From positions 868,001-932,000 of the forward strand of contig JAEPMJ010000001.1 in assembly GCA_017644005.1 (NCBI GenBank): 64,000 bases of DNA, read 5' to 3'. This document shows, in pieces, positions 1 through 7,842 of this stretch. Each line of letters starts with the position of its first letter. The first letter of the stretch is position 1. The notes beneath the pieces were generated by a model that did not search any database, had not been told where the DNA came from, and saw only the letters and a list, made by a program, of their open reading frames with translations. The translations under genes and the position numbers were made by a program. The stretch is from Rhizobiaceae bacterium. Lineage in GTDB: Bacteria; Pseudomonadota; Alphaproteobacteria; Rhizobiales; Rhizobiaceae.

Positions 1-759
1 GCTTTTGCCCTCTACATGCACCCGCACACCGGAGCGGCCGCGCTTCTCGACCTTCACCACCTTGGTGCCTTCGTGAATTACAATACCCTCGCCGCGCAGG
101 CGCTGCAGTGCGATTGCCGCAAGTTCGGGATCGTCCTTGCCCAGCGCAGAGAGCGCCTCCACGACAGTCACGCCGGAGCCCAGCCGGCGATGCGCCTGTG
201 CCATCTCCATGCCGATCGGCCCGCCGCCGATGACAATCAGATGGGCCGGCTTGCGCGTCTGCTCGAAGAGCGTCTCGTTGGTCAGGTAATCGACATCCTC
301 GAGGCCCGGAATGGGCGGCACAAGCGGCGCAGAGCCGGTGGCGATGACAAAGCGCCGGGCGCGTATCTCGAACTCGCCGGCACGCACGGTCCTGCGGTCG
401 ACGAACTTCGCCGCTTCCCGAATGACCCGCACGCCAAGCGCGGTGAAGCGCTCCACCGAGTCATTGGGCGCGATCGCGTCGATCACGGATTGAATGTGCC
501 TGTTCACCTTGCGGAAATCGATGTCGGGCTCGACGTCGGCAATGCCGAAAGCGGAAGCCTGCCGCATCGACTGGGCTAGCTTGCCGGCGGCGATCATTGC
601 CTTGGATGGAACGCAGCCATAGTTGAGGCAGTCACCGCCCATCTTGCCACGCTCGATGAGTACAACGGGAACGCCAAACGCAGCGCAGGCGGCGGCGACG
701 GTGAGCCCACCGGATCCACCCCCGATCACACAGACGTCGGGCTTCAAGAGCGTGGACAT
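1..759 (-). CDS. FAD-dependent pyridine nucleotide-disulfide oxidoreductase (mercuric reductase-like), 3' end beyond window
   Basis: The N-terminal ~253 residues are visible and the C-terminus lies outside the window. It opens with a Rossmann FAD motif (IGGGSGG, residues 12-18) and the class I disulfide oxidoreductase redox centre GGDCLNYGC (Cys44, Cys49) followed by VPSK. A second dinucleotide motif (IGGGPIGME) near residue 175 should bind NAD(P)H. These features define the dihydrolipoamide dehydrogenase/mercuric reductase/glutathione reductase family. No N-terminal HMA domain precedes it, so true MerA activity is doubtful. The start 24 bp after the TVP38 gene's stop suggests an operon with it and the DUF547 gene. 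The substrate is unknown. Confidence 0.88.
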   Translation of the reverse strand, partial: MSTLLKPDVCVIGGGSGGLTVAAACAAFGVPVVLIERGKMGGDCLNYGCVPSKAMIAAGKLAQSMRQASAFGIADVEPDIDFRKVNRHIQSVIDAIAPNDSVERFTALGVRVIREAAKFVDRRTVRAGEFEIRARRFVIATGSAPLVPPIPGLEDVDYLTNETLFEQTRKPAHLIVIGGGPIGMEMAQAHRRLGSGVTVVEALSALGKDDPELAAIALQRLRGEGIVIHEGTKVVKVEKRGRSGVRVHVEGKS

Positions 760-783
760 GAAACGGCAATCCTCTTCGATGGA

Positions 784-1539
784 CTATTTGCGGGTCAGCC
801 GGCCGCGCACCGTACGCACAATAGTGGGAATTGCGGCGACGACAGCTAGAAATACAAAGGCCAATGTAATCTCAGGCGTAACAAGATTGGCAACCGACGG
901 CTCTTCGCCGGCAGCGCGCGCGGCATCGAGCACGGAGCCGACGCCCCGCCCGAGCCAGGCATAAGCGAAGGTCCCGGGAAGTATGCCGAAGAAGGTCGCC
1001 GTAACATAGGTACGCAACGGCACCTTGAAGAGCGCCGGCACGATGTTGATGACGAAGAATGGGAACACAGGCGCAAGCCGCAGCACAAGCAGATAGCCGA
1101 AGGCGTTTTCCTCAAAGCCATCGGCGAGCCGCGCGGCCGGGCCGCTGACGCGCCGGCGCAGCGCGTCGCCAAATGCACTGCGCGCGGCAAGGAAAAGAAA
1201 CGTAGCACCGAGGGTTGCTGCGAATGCAACCAGCAATCCGCCCTGGAGCCAGCCGAAGAGAAAACCGGCGAAGATCGTCAGCACCGACGCGGCGGGAAAC
1301 GAAAACGCAGTCGCCAGGACATAGACCACAAAGAAAATCAGCGGCGCCGCAAGCGGGTAGTTCGCCACCATCGCCAGCAGCGCTTCGCTGCTTTCGGAGA
1401 GATAACCGAGGCTCAGGAACCGATGCCAGCCCATGGCATAACCGAATGCGAGGCCGGCCAGAATGACCAGCAACGGCAGATACCGCCAATAGCCTTTGCT
1501 GCCCCGCCCCGCGGGCGCATCGTCACCTTGTGGTGCCAT
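784..1539 (-). CDS. TVP38/TMEM64 (VTT/DedA-like) family membrane protein
   Basis: This 251-residue inner-membrane protein has about six hydrophobic segments. It carries the VTT-domain signatures: a glycine-rich FLFGWLQGG stretch followed by charged RSAFGDALRRR, and the re-entrant-type region RLAPVFPFFVIN near residues 153-164, then GILPGTFAYAWLG. DedA/VTT proteins are implicated in lipid scrambling and membrane homeostasis; the role of this bacterial TVP38 subgroup is not established. The ATG at 1539 was chosen because AGGAGGT lies immediately upstream, and it begins 7 bp after the DUF547 gene's stop. A longer frame upstream overlaps that gene and is unlikely to be used. It sits in the middle of a three-gene operon. 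Confidence 0.88.
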   Translation of the reverse strand: MAPQGDDAPAGRGSKGYWRYLPLLVILAGLAFGYAMGWHRFLSLGYLSESSEALLAMVANYPLAAPLIFFVVYVLATAFSFPAASVLTIFAGFLFGWLQGGLLVAFAATLGATFLFLAARSAFGDALRRRVSGPAARLADGFEENAFGYLLVLRLAPVFPFFVINIVPALFKVPLRTYVTATFFGILPGTFAYAWLGRGVGSVLDAARAAGEEPSVANLVTPEITLAFVFLAVVAAIPTIVRTVRGRLTRK

Positions 1540-1546
1540 GACCTCC

Positions 1547-2443
1547 TCAGATCTCGTTGAGTTGCCAATCATAGCGGTAGCCCCCGATTGAAGCAGTTTC
1601 AATTTGTTGCGCATGCACCGGTTCGGCAAAAGCGAGCCAGTGCGGCTTCAGTCCGCGGCGGCCACCGAAATCCCCAGCATACCACGAGTAGATTTTGGAG
1701 GCGGTGATCCTGCCCCTCGAAACGGCCACACCCCGCTGGTGATTGATGTAATCGGCCGCACCCTGAGCAAGCAGAGCGCTGACATTGCGGCCGCTATAGG
1801 CGCGTGTCGCGAGGTTGGGACAGGAATAGGAAGCACAGTTGAGGCCGTAGTGGCTGAGCGGATCCCCGAACAGCGGCCGGACGATTTCGTGCTCGATGTC
1901 GTCAAGCGATAGCCCGACGCCCTCCACCGAAAGCAGCTTGCGCGACCACGGCCCGCGCCCGAAGAGCCCGCCGCCACCGAGATCGATCTCACGAATGGAG
2001 CCGACCGGGTAATGGTCCAGCACGACTTCCAGCGTTTTGGCGTTGTAGAGATTGATCCAGAAGGCATGCGCCTCGGCGCCCGACAGGGAGGAAGGCGCAA
2101 CTTTCCCCAGCGCTGCAATGTAGCCGCGTAGCGCATCCAACCCCTCAGCACGGAAACGCCTGTAATTCACTGCGTTGTAACCGTGGCCGTCGGGAACGAC
2201 ATAGGCCCGCAACAGCCGGTCGAAGGCGCTGTGGTCGACGGAGGCACTTCCACGCGGGGCAAGCCTTCGCATTGCAGCTTGAGCAACGTCCGGCAGGACG
2301 GGCGCTGCGGCCAGCACTGCTGCGGCCGTCAGCAGTTGACGGCGGCTGAAAATCTCGGCGGCGGGAATCTTGGTCAAGGTCACTTCGCTACGATCTCGGT
2401 GGCTGCTCAAATGAAGCCGGACCTGCAGGCAGGCAAGCGCCAC
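1547..2443 (-). CDS. DUF547 domain-containing exported protein (Tat signal)
   Basis: The protein has a twin-arginine-like leader (SRRQLLTAAAVLAAAP, then VAQA) followed by a DUF547 domain. Family features visible are YVVPDGHGYNAVNY near the start of the domain, FWINLYNAKTLEVVLDHYP, and later HYGLNCASYSCPNL, which resembles a cysteine-containing core. DUF547 has no settled biochemical role. It is the first gene of the operon with the TVP38 protein and the flavoprotein. The start is uncertain: ATG at 2443 gives 298 residues, whereas GTG at 2383 gives a more compact Tat leader. Export to the periplasm is inferred from the leader. Confidence 0.82.
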   Translation of the reverse strand: MALACLQVRLHLSSHRDRSEVTLTKIPAAEIFSRRQLLTAAAVLAAAPVLPDVAQAAMRRLAPRGSASVDHSAFDRLLRAYVVPDGHGYNAVNYRRFRAEGLDALRGYIAALGKVAPSSLSGAEAHAFWINLYNAKTLEVVLDHYPVGSIREIDLGGGGLFGRGPWSRKLLSVEGVGLSLDDIEHEIVRPLFGDPLSHYGLNCASYSCPNLATRAYSGRNVSALLAQGAADYINHQRGVAVSRGRITASKIYSWYAGDFGGRRGLKPHWLAFAEPVHAQQIETASIGGYRYDWQLNEI

Positions 2444-2552
2444 GGCACAGGTTTCACCGCCTTTTGAGGCTGGCCCCGCGCGCCCTCACCGAAGCGTGAA
2501 AGGTCGCCGCGGACCGGCATATGCGCCAAATAGCCTTCGAATGCGGTAGTGA

Positions 2553-2581
2553 TTGACTTCAACGGTCTTCGTTTCTATAAG
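2553..2581 (+). promoter_or_regulatory. sigma-70 promoter for rpmH-rnpA-yidC
   Basis: TTGACT (2553-2558) and TATAAG (2576-2581) are separated by exactly 17 bp, a near-consensus housekeeping promoter about 130 bp upstream of the rpmH start. The remainder of the 266-bp gap between the DUF547 gene and rpmH shows no supportable gene on either strand. The match is direct sequence reading; the transcription start is inferred. Confidence 0.72.
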
Positions 2582-2709
2582 CCGCGCACGCTCGGGCGCC
2601 CCGTCCGGCGACTGCTTTTTCGCGCACCGGGGCCGCCTGCGACAAACGCTCCTGATCTTGACCATCGAGACAGACCCAAGAAGGGCCGCACACCGCGGTA
2701 TTGAAACAA

Positions 2710-2844
2710 ATGAAGCGTACCTATCAGCCATCCAAGCTCGTCCGTAAGCGGCGTCACGGTTTCCGTTCGCGCATGGCCACCACAGGCGGCCGCAAGGTCG
2801 TCGCGGCGCGCCGCGCACGTGGCCGCAAGCGGCTCAGCGCCTGA
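2710..2844 (+). CDS. rpmH: 50S ribosomal protein L34
   Basis: This 44-residue, very basic protein begins [18 protein letters not shown] and ends RGRKRLSA, the invariant layout of bacterial L34. L34 is a small, late-assembling component of the large ribosomal subunit. It is the first gene after the consensus promoter at 2553-2581 and its 3' end overlaps the start of rnpA by 26 bp. The rpmH-rnpA-yidC order is conserved across bacteria and ties ribosome, tRNA processing and membrane insertion together. It is identified with high certainty despite its small size. Confidence 0.98.
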   Translation: MKRTYQPSKLVRKRRHGFRSRMATTGGRKVVAARRARGRKRLSA

Positions 2845-3211
2845 TCAATCCGGAGCCGGGAAGCTGGCCCAAGCGGCAAAACGCGGTCTCCCGCGCAAAC
2901 TGCGAAAAAGGGCCGAGTTCCTCGCTGTCCGAAAGGGCGAGAAACGGCGGGGCCCGCTGTTTCTGATGGAAGTTCTGGAGCGTGGCGACGACGCGCCGCC
3001 ACGCTTTGGCCTCACGGTTACGAAAAAAACCGGCCATGCGGTTATCCGCAACAGGATCCGCAGACGGCTGCGTGAGGCAATTCGCACCCATGCCGCCGAT
3101 GACATGTCGAGCGGCAATGACTATGTGATCGTCGGGCGGGCCGACATTCTCGAAGCGTCTTTCGACCGGCTCAAGGCCGAACTTTCCCGGCGAATGCGCA
3201 AGGCGGGCTGA
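2819..3211 (+). CDS. rnpA: ribonuclease P protein component
   Basis: RnpA is the protein cofactor of RNase P, which removes 5' leaders from pre-tRNAs. The 130-residue frame carries the family core: [15 protein letters not shown] near the N-terminus, [10 protein letters not shown], and the RNR signature in [15 protein letters not shown] around residues 75-88. The GTG at 2819 lies inside rpmH in another frame. No better start is visible before the conserved core, because the frame is only about 26 codons longer than the domain needs. The overlap suggests translational coupling with rpmH. yidC starts 7 bp after its stop. Confidence 0.95.
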   Translation: MAASGSAPDQSGAGKLAQAAKRGLPRKLRKRAEFLAVRKGEKRRGPLFLMEVLERGDDAPPRFGLTVTKKTGHAVIRNRIRRRLREAIRTHAADDMSSGNDYVIVGRADILEASFDRLKAELSRRMRKAG

Positions 3212-3218
3212 TTACCTC

Positions 3219-5021
3219 ATGATGGAAAATAATCGCAACTTCTTCATCACGATTGCGCTGTCTGTCGCGATCCTGACGCTGTGGCAGGTGTTCTACATGA
3301 ACCCGCGCATCGAAGCGCAGCAGGAGGCCGCACGTATCGAGGCGGAACGCCAGGCAAGCGAAGAAGCAACGACCGCCGGAAGCGGCGACCTGCCGGCTGC
3401 GCAGGCGCGCACCTCCGGTGACTTGCCAACGGGGACCGAGACCGCGCCGGGTGGCGACACCCAGGCCAGCGCTAGCAGCGGCCGCGTACGTATCGACACA
3501 CCCACCCTATCCGGCTCCATCAATCTGACCGGCGCGCGCCTGGACGAGCTGGTACTCAAGGACTACCGCGTCTCGGTCGACAAAAACTCGGCGAATGTCG
3601 AACTGCTGCGACCGGCGGAAAATCCCGATGGGTATTTCGTCGAGCTCGGTTATCGCGGTGAGAACCTCAACGCCCTGCCCAACAACAACACGGTCTGGTC
3701 AGTCTCGGGCGAGCCCGTTCTGACCCCGAACAGCCCTGTCGAACTCACATACGACAATGGCGAAGGCCTGACTTTCAAGCGCACGATCGCCGTCGACCAG
3801 GCCTATATGTTCACCGTCACCGACAGTGTTTCCAATACTGGTTCCGCTGCCGCCGGCATCACGCCCTATGGCCGCACGATGCGCTTCGGTACGCCCGAGA
3901 CCGTCGGCATCTATGTGTTGCATGAAGGTCTGATCGGTGTGACCGGCGAAGAGGGCCTGCAGGAGATCGACTATGGCGATCTTCAGGAAACGCCAGAAAT
4001 CACGCCCGGCAAATCAAACGATGGCTGGCTTGGCTTCACCGACAAATATTGGGCTGTCGCACTCATTCCGCCACAAGGCAGCTTCCAGCCTACCTACGCC
4101 TATTTCGACAACAACGCGCGGCCACGGTATCAGGCCGCCTACCTTGCCGACCCGGTCTCCGTTCAGCCGGGCACTTCGACGACGATCGAGAGCCGCTTTT
4201 TCGCCGGCGCGAAGCAGGTCGCCAATATCGACGCATATGAAAAAGATCTCGGCATTCGCCAGTTCGACCTGCTGATCGACTGGGGCTGGTTCTACTTCAT
4301 CACCAAGCCGGTCTTTTATCTCATGGACTGGCTGTTCCAGCTGCTGGGCAATTTCGGCCTGGCCATCCTGGCCACAACGGTTGTGGTCAAAGCTATCTTC
4401 TTCCCACTCGCCAACAAGTCCTACAAATCGATGGCGAACATGAAGAAGGTGCAGCCGGCCATGCTGGAAATCCGCGAGAAATACGCGGATGACCGCATGA
4501 AGCAGCAGCAGGCGATGATGGAGCTCTACAAAAAAGAGAAGATCAATCCGCTGGCCGGCTGCTGGCCGATCCTGATCCAGATTCCGGTCTTTTTCGCGCT
4601 CTACAAGGTGCTCTACGTCACCATCGAGATGCGGCACGCACCGTTCTTCGGCTGGATTCAGGATTTGTCGGCTCCCGACCCGACCTCGATCTTCAATCTG
4701 TTCGGGCTGCTGCCTTATGACGTACCGTCATTCCTGCTTATCGGCATCTGGCCTCTGATCATGGGCATCACGATGTTCCTGCAGATGCGGATGAACCCGA
4801 CGCCGCCGGACCCGACGCAGGCGATGATCTTCAACTGGATGCCTGTGGTTTTCACGTTCATGCTGGCCACCTTCCCGGCCGGGCTGGTGATCTACTGGGC
4901 CTGGAACAACTTCCTGTCGATCCTGCAGCAGGGCGTAATCATGAAGCGCCAGGGCGCCAAGATCGAGCTGTGGGACAATCTGGCCGGGCTGTTCAAGAAG
5001 AAGCCCACGCCGGCCGAATAA
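3219..5021 (+). CDS. yidC: membrane protein insertase YidC
   Basis: This 600-residue YidC/Oxa1 insertase has the long form typical of Gram-negative bacteria. It has an N-terminal transmembrane helix (about residues 8-25), a low-complexity Ala/Gly/Thr linker, a periplasmic beta domain to about residue 345, and a C-terminal five-helix insertase domain starting near FYFITKPVFYLMDWLF (about 357). The cytoplasmic helical loop with MKKVQPAMLEIREKYADD and the later TPPDPTQAMIFNWMP are family hallmarks. It inserts respiratory and other membrane proteins alone or with SecYEG. It begins 7 bp after rnpA and is followed by a GC-rich hairpin. ATG 3219 and ATG 3222 are both possible starts. Confidence 0.98.
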   Translation: MMENNRNFFITIALSVAILTLWQVFYMNPRIEAQQEAARIEAERQASEEATTAGSGDLPAAQARTSGDLPTGTETAPGGDTQASASSGRVRIDTPTLSGSINLTGARLDELVLKDYRVSVDKNSANVELLRPAENPDGYFVELGYRGENLNALPNNNTVWSVSGEPVLTPNSPVELTYDNGEGLTFKRTIAVDQAYMFTVTDSVSNTGSAAAGITPYGRTMRFGTPETVGIYVLHEGLIGVTGEEGLQEIDYGDLQETPEITPGKSNDGWLGFTDKYWAVALIPPQGSFQPTYAYFDNNARPRYQAAYLADPVSVQPGTSTTIESRFFAGAKQVANIDAYEKDLGIRQFDLLIDWGWFYFITKPVFYLMDWLFQLLGNFGLAILATTVVVKAIFFPLANKSYKSMANMKKVQPAMLEIREKYADDRMKQQQAMMELYKKEKINPLAGCWPILIQIPVFFALYKVLYVTIEMRHAPFFGWIQDLSAPDPTSIFNLFGLLPYDVPSFLLIGIWPLIMGITMFLQMRMNPTPPDPTQAMIFNWMPVVFTFMLATFPAGLVIYWAWNNFLSILQQGVIMKRQGAKIELWDNLAGLFKKKPTPAE

Positions 5022-5041
5022 CACCAGCTGATGATTAACTG

Positions 5042-5059
5042 GCCCCGCTTCGGCGGGGC
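5042..5059 (+). terminator. GC-rich hairpin after yidC
   Basis: A perfect 7-bp stem, GCCCCGC/GCGGGGC, closes on a TTCG tetraloop 20 bp after the yidC stop. No T-run follows, so it is either a weak terminator/attenuator or an RNA 3'-end stabiliser. The downstream acetyltransferase and engB could still be reached by read-through. Confidence 0.5.
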
Positions 5060-5146
5060 TAATGCTTGATGTTCGCGGGAAAATCGCTAATCCAGCGAAG
5101 ATAGCGGCGCCTCGGGTGCGCATGATTGGCGCCGCCTGGAGGTTGA

Positions 5147-5785
5147 ATGTACGGACCTAAACCGGAAATCAAACATCCGATCGAGATGCATCCTCGGGTC
5201 GGCTTTCTGGGCCCGCTGGTCGATGCCCCGAATATCGAGGTCGGCGACTATACCTATTACGATGACCCAGACGGACCCGATGCGTTTCAGTCGAAATGCG
5301 TCCTGCATCACTATCCCTTTATCGGCGACAAGCTGATCATCGGACGCTTCTGCGCCATCGCGGAAGGCGCGCGCTTCATCATGAATGGCGCGAACCACGC
5401 CATGTCGGGCTTCTCCACATACCCGTTCAACATTTTCGGCCATGGCTGGGAAAAGGGGTTCGACCCCGACACCTGGACGCGCGAACTGCGCGGCGACACG
5501 GTGGTCGGCAACGATGTCTGGATCGGCATGGAGGCGATCATCATGCCGGGCGTCACGATCGGCGACGGCGCGATCGTTGCCGCACGCTCGGTGGTCACCC
5601 GCGACGTGCCGCCCTTCGCGATCGTTGCCGGCAACGCAGCGGAAGTGGTCAAGATGCGCTTCGACGCCGGCACGATACGCCGGCTGCTCGAGATCGGCTG
5701 GTGGGATTGGGATGCCGAAAAGATCACCCGCAATCTCAATGCGATCAGAGGCGCCGACATCGCCGCACTCGAGGCAGCCGCTTGA
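5147..5785 (+). CDS. CatB/Vat-type hexapeptide O-acetyltransferase (XAT family)
   Basis: The 212-residue protein is a left-handed beta-helix acyltransferase of the xenobiotic acetyltransferase class. It shows imperfect hexapeptide repeats (for example [23 protein letters not shown] and onwards) and the loop [15 protein letters not shown], whose histidine (about residue 85) is the catalytic base in CatB and Vat enzymes. Known members acetylate chloramphenicol or streptogramin A with acetyl-CoA, but many chromosomal relatives have no resistance role, so the substrate is left open. It lies between yidC and engB, and its stop overlaps the probable engB start (TTGA). It is probably a trimer in the cytoplasm, by family analogy. 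Confidence 0.88.
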   Translation: MYGPKPEIKHPIEMHPRVGFLGPLVDAPNIEVGDYTYYDDPDGPDAFQSKCVLHHYPFIGDKLIIGRFCAIAEGARFIMNGANHAMSGFSTYPFNIFGHGWEKGFDPDTWTRELRGDTVVGNDVWIGMEAIIMPGVTIGDGAIVAARSVVTRDVPPFAIVAGNAAEVVKMRFDAGTIRRLLEIGWWDWDAEKITRNLNAIRGADIAALEAAA

Positions 5786-6417
5786 GCGTGGAACCAACAG
5801 TCTTTGCGCGGCCATGGGTCTTTATCCGCGGCGTCCCGTCGATGAAGTTTCTGCCGCCGGAGGGGCCGCCGGAAATTGCATTTGCCGGCCGCTCCAATGT
5901 CGGCAAGTCGTCGCTCATCAACGCGCTGCTCGGGCGCAAGGGACTGGCCCGGACATCGAACACACCCGGGCGCACGCAGGAGCTCAATTATTTCGTGCCG
6001 GACGGCCATGAGGGCAGCGCCGACGACCTGCCGCCGATGGCGCTGGTCGACATGCCGGGCTACGGCTATGCAAAAGCGCCGAAAGAGACCGTGGAAAAGT
6101 GGACGCGGCTCGTCTTCGACTACCTGCGCGGCCGGGTGACGCTGAAGCGCGTCTATGTACTGATCGATGCCCGTCACGGCCTGAAGGCCAATGACGAAGA
6201 GGTGCTCGACCTTCTCGACAAGGCCGCGGTCTCCTATCAGGTTGTGCTGACCAAGACCGACAAGATCAAACCTCCGGCCGTGAAGCGGCTTGTCGCTGAG
6301 ACCCTGGATAAAATCCACCGACGACCTGCCGCTTTCCCGGAGGTCGTCGCGACATCGTCGGAGACCGGCGGCGGTCTGGACGAATTACGGGAAGCGATCG
6401 CTCTCGCGCTCTCCTGA
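5782..6417 (+). CDS. engB: ribosome biogenesis GTP-binding protein EngB (YihA/YsxC)
   Basis: This TRAFAC-class GTPase assists late 50S subunit assembly. The G1 motif GRSNVGKSS spans residues 36-44, the G2-type TSNTPGRTQ follows, G3 is DMPGYG (about 90-95), and G4 is TKTD (about 157-160). [12 protein letters not shown] before G1 is normal for alphaproteobacterial EngB, so the start must lie upstream of the internal ATG at 5842. TTG at 5782 overlaps the acetyltransferase stop, and GTG at 5788 is the alternative. The same frame runs open further upstream, but only as an out-of-frame shadow of the acetyltransferase gene. It converges with msrB, with a 4-bp gap. Confidence 0.95.
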   Translation: MSVEPTVFARPWVFIRGVPSMKFLPPEGPPEIAFAGRSNVGKSSLINALLGRKGLARTSNTPGRTQELNYFVPDGHEGSADDLPPMALVDMPGYGYAKAPKETVEKWTRLVFDYLRGRVTLKRVYVLIDARHGLKANDEEVLDLLDKAAVSYQVVLTKTDKIKPPAVKRLVAETLDKIHRRPAAFPEVVATSSETGGGLDELREAIALALS

Positions 6418-6421
6418 GGCC

Positions 6422-6925
6422 TCAGGCTTCAGCCGGCTTGAAGGTCAGCGCCAGGCCATTGATGCAGTGACGTTTGCCGGTGGGCGGCGGACCATCATCG
6501 AAGATGTGGCCGAAATGGCCGCCGCAGCGGCGGCAATGGCACTCGGTCCGACGCATGAAAAGCGAGTTGTCCTCTTTGGTACCTACGGCATTGGGCAACG
6601 CTTCCCAGAAACTCGGCCAGCCAGTGCCCGAGTCGTATTTCGTTTCCGAGGAATAGACTGCCAGGTCGCAGCCGGCGCAGTGGAAGATTCCGGCGCGTTT
6701 TTCATTGTTCAGCGGGCTGGTGAAAGGCCGCTCTGTCGCCTCCTCCCGCAATACCGAATACTGCGCCGACGAGAGAATGGCGCGCCACTCGTCATCACTT
6801 CTGGTGATCTCGAAACTGCCTTCGGAGGCATTCGCCGGGGATGTGCCCCTGCCTCCGAGAAGCGCGGCTCCTCCGGCAAGGAGCGCCAAGGCTCCTGTTC
6901 CATAAAGAAGTTCGCGTTTGTTCAT
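6422..6925 (-). CDS. msrB: exported peptide-methionine (R)-S-oxide reductase MsrB
   Basis: MsrB reduces methionine-R-sulfoxide in oxidised proteins. The 167-residue protein has a hydrophobic leader (residues 5-25, GALALLAGGAALLGG), so it is probably periplasmic or membrane-anchored. The MsrB domain follows, with DEWRAILSSAQYSVLREEATERPFTS-type entry, two zinc CxxC pairs (Cys83/86 and Cys131/134), the GTGWPSFW motif and the catalytic Cys154 in RHCIN. ATG 6925 is preceded by AAGGAG at good spacing; an upstream in-frame ATG would destroy the leader. It lies downstream of, and co-oriented with, the fasciclin and SigK/RskA genes, so a shared envelope oxidative-stress role is plausible but inferred. 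Confidence 0.93.
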   Translation of the reverse strand: MNKRELLYGTGALALLAGGAALLGGRGTSPANASEGSFEITRSDDEWRAILSSAQYSVLREEATERPFTSPLNNEKRAGIFHCAGCDLAVYSSETKYDSGTGWPSFWEALPNAVGTKEDNSLFMRRTECHCRRCGGHFGHIFDDGPPPTGKRHCINGLALTFKPAEA

Positions 6926-7111
6926 GCTGGCATCTCCTTGTCGTCGGGACGGGCATACACCGGCCATACGCTCGCGAAACAATCAACTTGGCTTGAGCGG
7001 GTCGGCGTGAAATCGCCCCGCCATGCGCTACGGGTGCAGCACGGCGCAGAGCGGAGCGAGATTGCCGCGCGGCGGCGCACGGGGATCGAGGAACGCCGCG
7101 CGGCCGTTTCA

Positions 7112-7672
7112 TCAGGCCTTCGGCAGAAGAACCTTGTCGATCACGTGGATGACGCCGTTCGACTGGTCGACGTCGGCGATCGTGACGGTCGCCACGTTGC
7201 CGTTCTCGTCGGTCAGCGTGATGTTATCGCCATCCATCTTGGCCTGCAGGGTGCAGCCGCCGACGGTCGGAACCGGGTGGTTGCCGCCATCGTCGGCGAT
7301 CATGCCTTGAATGGCGTCCGACATGGCATCGGCCGCGACGACGTGACAGGTCAGTATCTTGGTCAGCTGATCCTTGTTTTCGGGCTTCAGCAGCGTGTCG
7401 ACGGTGCCGGCCGGCAGCTCTTCAAAAGCGGCATTGACCGGGGCGAACACGGTGAACGGACCGGGGCCCTGCAGGGTTTCGACCAGACCCGCAGCCTTCA
7501 CAGCAGCAACCAGCGTGGTGTGATCGGCCGAATTCACGGCGTTCTCGACAATGTTCTTGTCGGCATACATGGCCGCGCCACCGACCATCGGATTTTCCAT
7601 GGCATAGGCAGCGGCGGCAATGGCAGCTGCGGCAACGGCACTGGAAAGAAATGTGGACGTGAACTTACGCAT
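7112..7672 (-). CDS. secreted fasciclin (FAS1) domain protein
   Basis: This 186-residue protein has a clear Sec signal peptide (residues 1-24, ending AAAAYA) and a single FAS1 domain. The H1 motif FTVFAPVNAAF spans residues 73-83, and the H2-like end NGVIHVIDKVLLP lies near 173-185. FAS1 domains mediate adhesion or ligand binding at the cell surface. The mycobacterial antigens MPT70/MPT83 are single-FAS1 proteins controlled by SigK. Here the gene lies downstream of a SigK-like/RskA-like pair and is separated from it by a strong terminator, so it should have its own promoter. Two cysteines (in TCHV and GGCT) may pair. ATG 7672 was chosen because the signal peptide begins there. Confidence 0.93.
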   Translation of the reverse strand: MRKFTSTFLSSAVAAAAIAAAAYAMENPMVGGAAMYADKNIVENAVNSADHTTLVAAVKAAGLVETLQGPGPFTVFAPVNAAFEELPAGTVDTLLKPENKDQLTKILTCHVVAADAMSDAIQGMIADDGGNHPVPTVGGCTLQAKMDGDNITLTDENGNVATVTIADVDQSNGVIHVIDKVLLPKA

Positions 7673-7753
7673 TGGGGGTAACTCCTCTGTTTCCCTGTTT
7701 TGGGGCCCGTGGGGTGGGCAAGAGGAGGAACGCGGGCTCTCGGGGAAAGTTTC

Positions 7754-7762
7754 GGGTCGCCG
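7754..7762 (-). promoter_or_regulatory. candidate promoter element upstream of fasciclin gene (CGGCGACCC)
   Basis: Reading on the minus strand, CGGCGACCC lies 82 bp upstream of the fasciclin start. The same nine bases occur 16 bp upstream of the sigma-factor start (9117-9125). A motif shared by an ECF sigma gene and its likely target is what autoregulation would produce, but one 9-mer match in GC-rich DNA is weak evidence. Confidence 0.3.
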
Positions 7763-7787
7763 GATCTTTTTCTGAACCTCTTGGAAA

Positions 7788-7833
7788 CAAAAAAAGGAAA
7801 AGGGCGCCTGCAAGGTCCCCCTTCAGTTGCGCC
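7788..7833 (-). terminator. rho-independent terminator of the sigma/anti-sigma operon
   Basis: On the minus strand, immediately after the anti-sigma stop, GGCGC...GCGCC (7829-7833 with 7803-7807) and the inner AAGG/CCTT and CTG/CAG pairs form a stem. It is followed by the T-rich tract CTTTTCCTTTTTTTG. This is a good intrinsic terminator and separates rskA from the fasciclin gene. Confidence 0.75.
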
Positions 7834-7842
7834 ACGAGAAAA

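Noticed and set aside
1..759. Flavoprotein as true mercuric reductase
   Set aside because: No N-terminal HMA domain and no other mer genes are adjacent; the C-terminal vicinal cysteines lie outside the window and cannot be checked.
2444..2709. Small antisense or plus-strand frames upstream of rpmH
   Set aside because: They lack ribosome binding sites and domains, and the region holds the rpmH promoter.
5296..5781. Upstream extension of the engB frame
   Set aside because: The extension overlaps the acetyltransferase gene out of frame and is Arg/His-rich, as antisense or shifted frames are here; engB homology begins only near 5782.
5147..5785. Acetyltransferase as an acquired antibiotic resistance gene
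   Set aside because: It is embedded in a housekeeping cluster, has the local codon character and no mobile element nearby; family membership alone does not show resistance.
6290..7681. A 463-codon plus-strand open frame across msrB and the fasciclin gene
   Set aside because: Both minus-strand proteins show full domain motifs, signal peptides and ribosome binding sites; the plus frame has no recognisable content.
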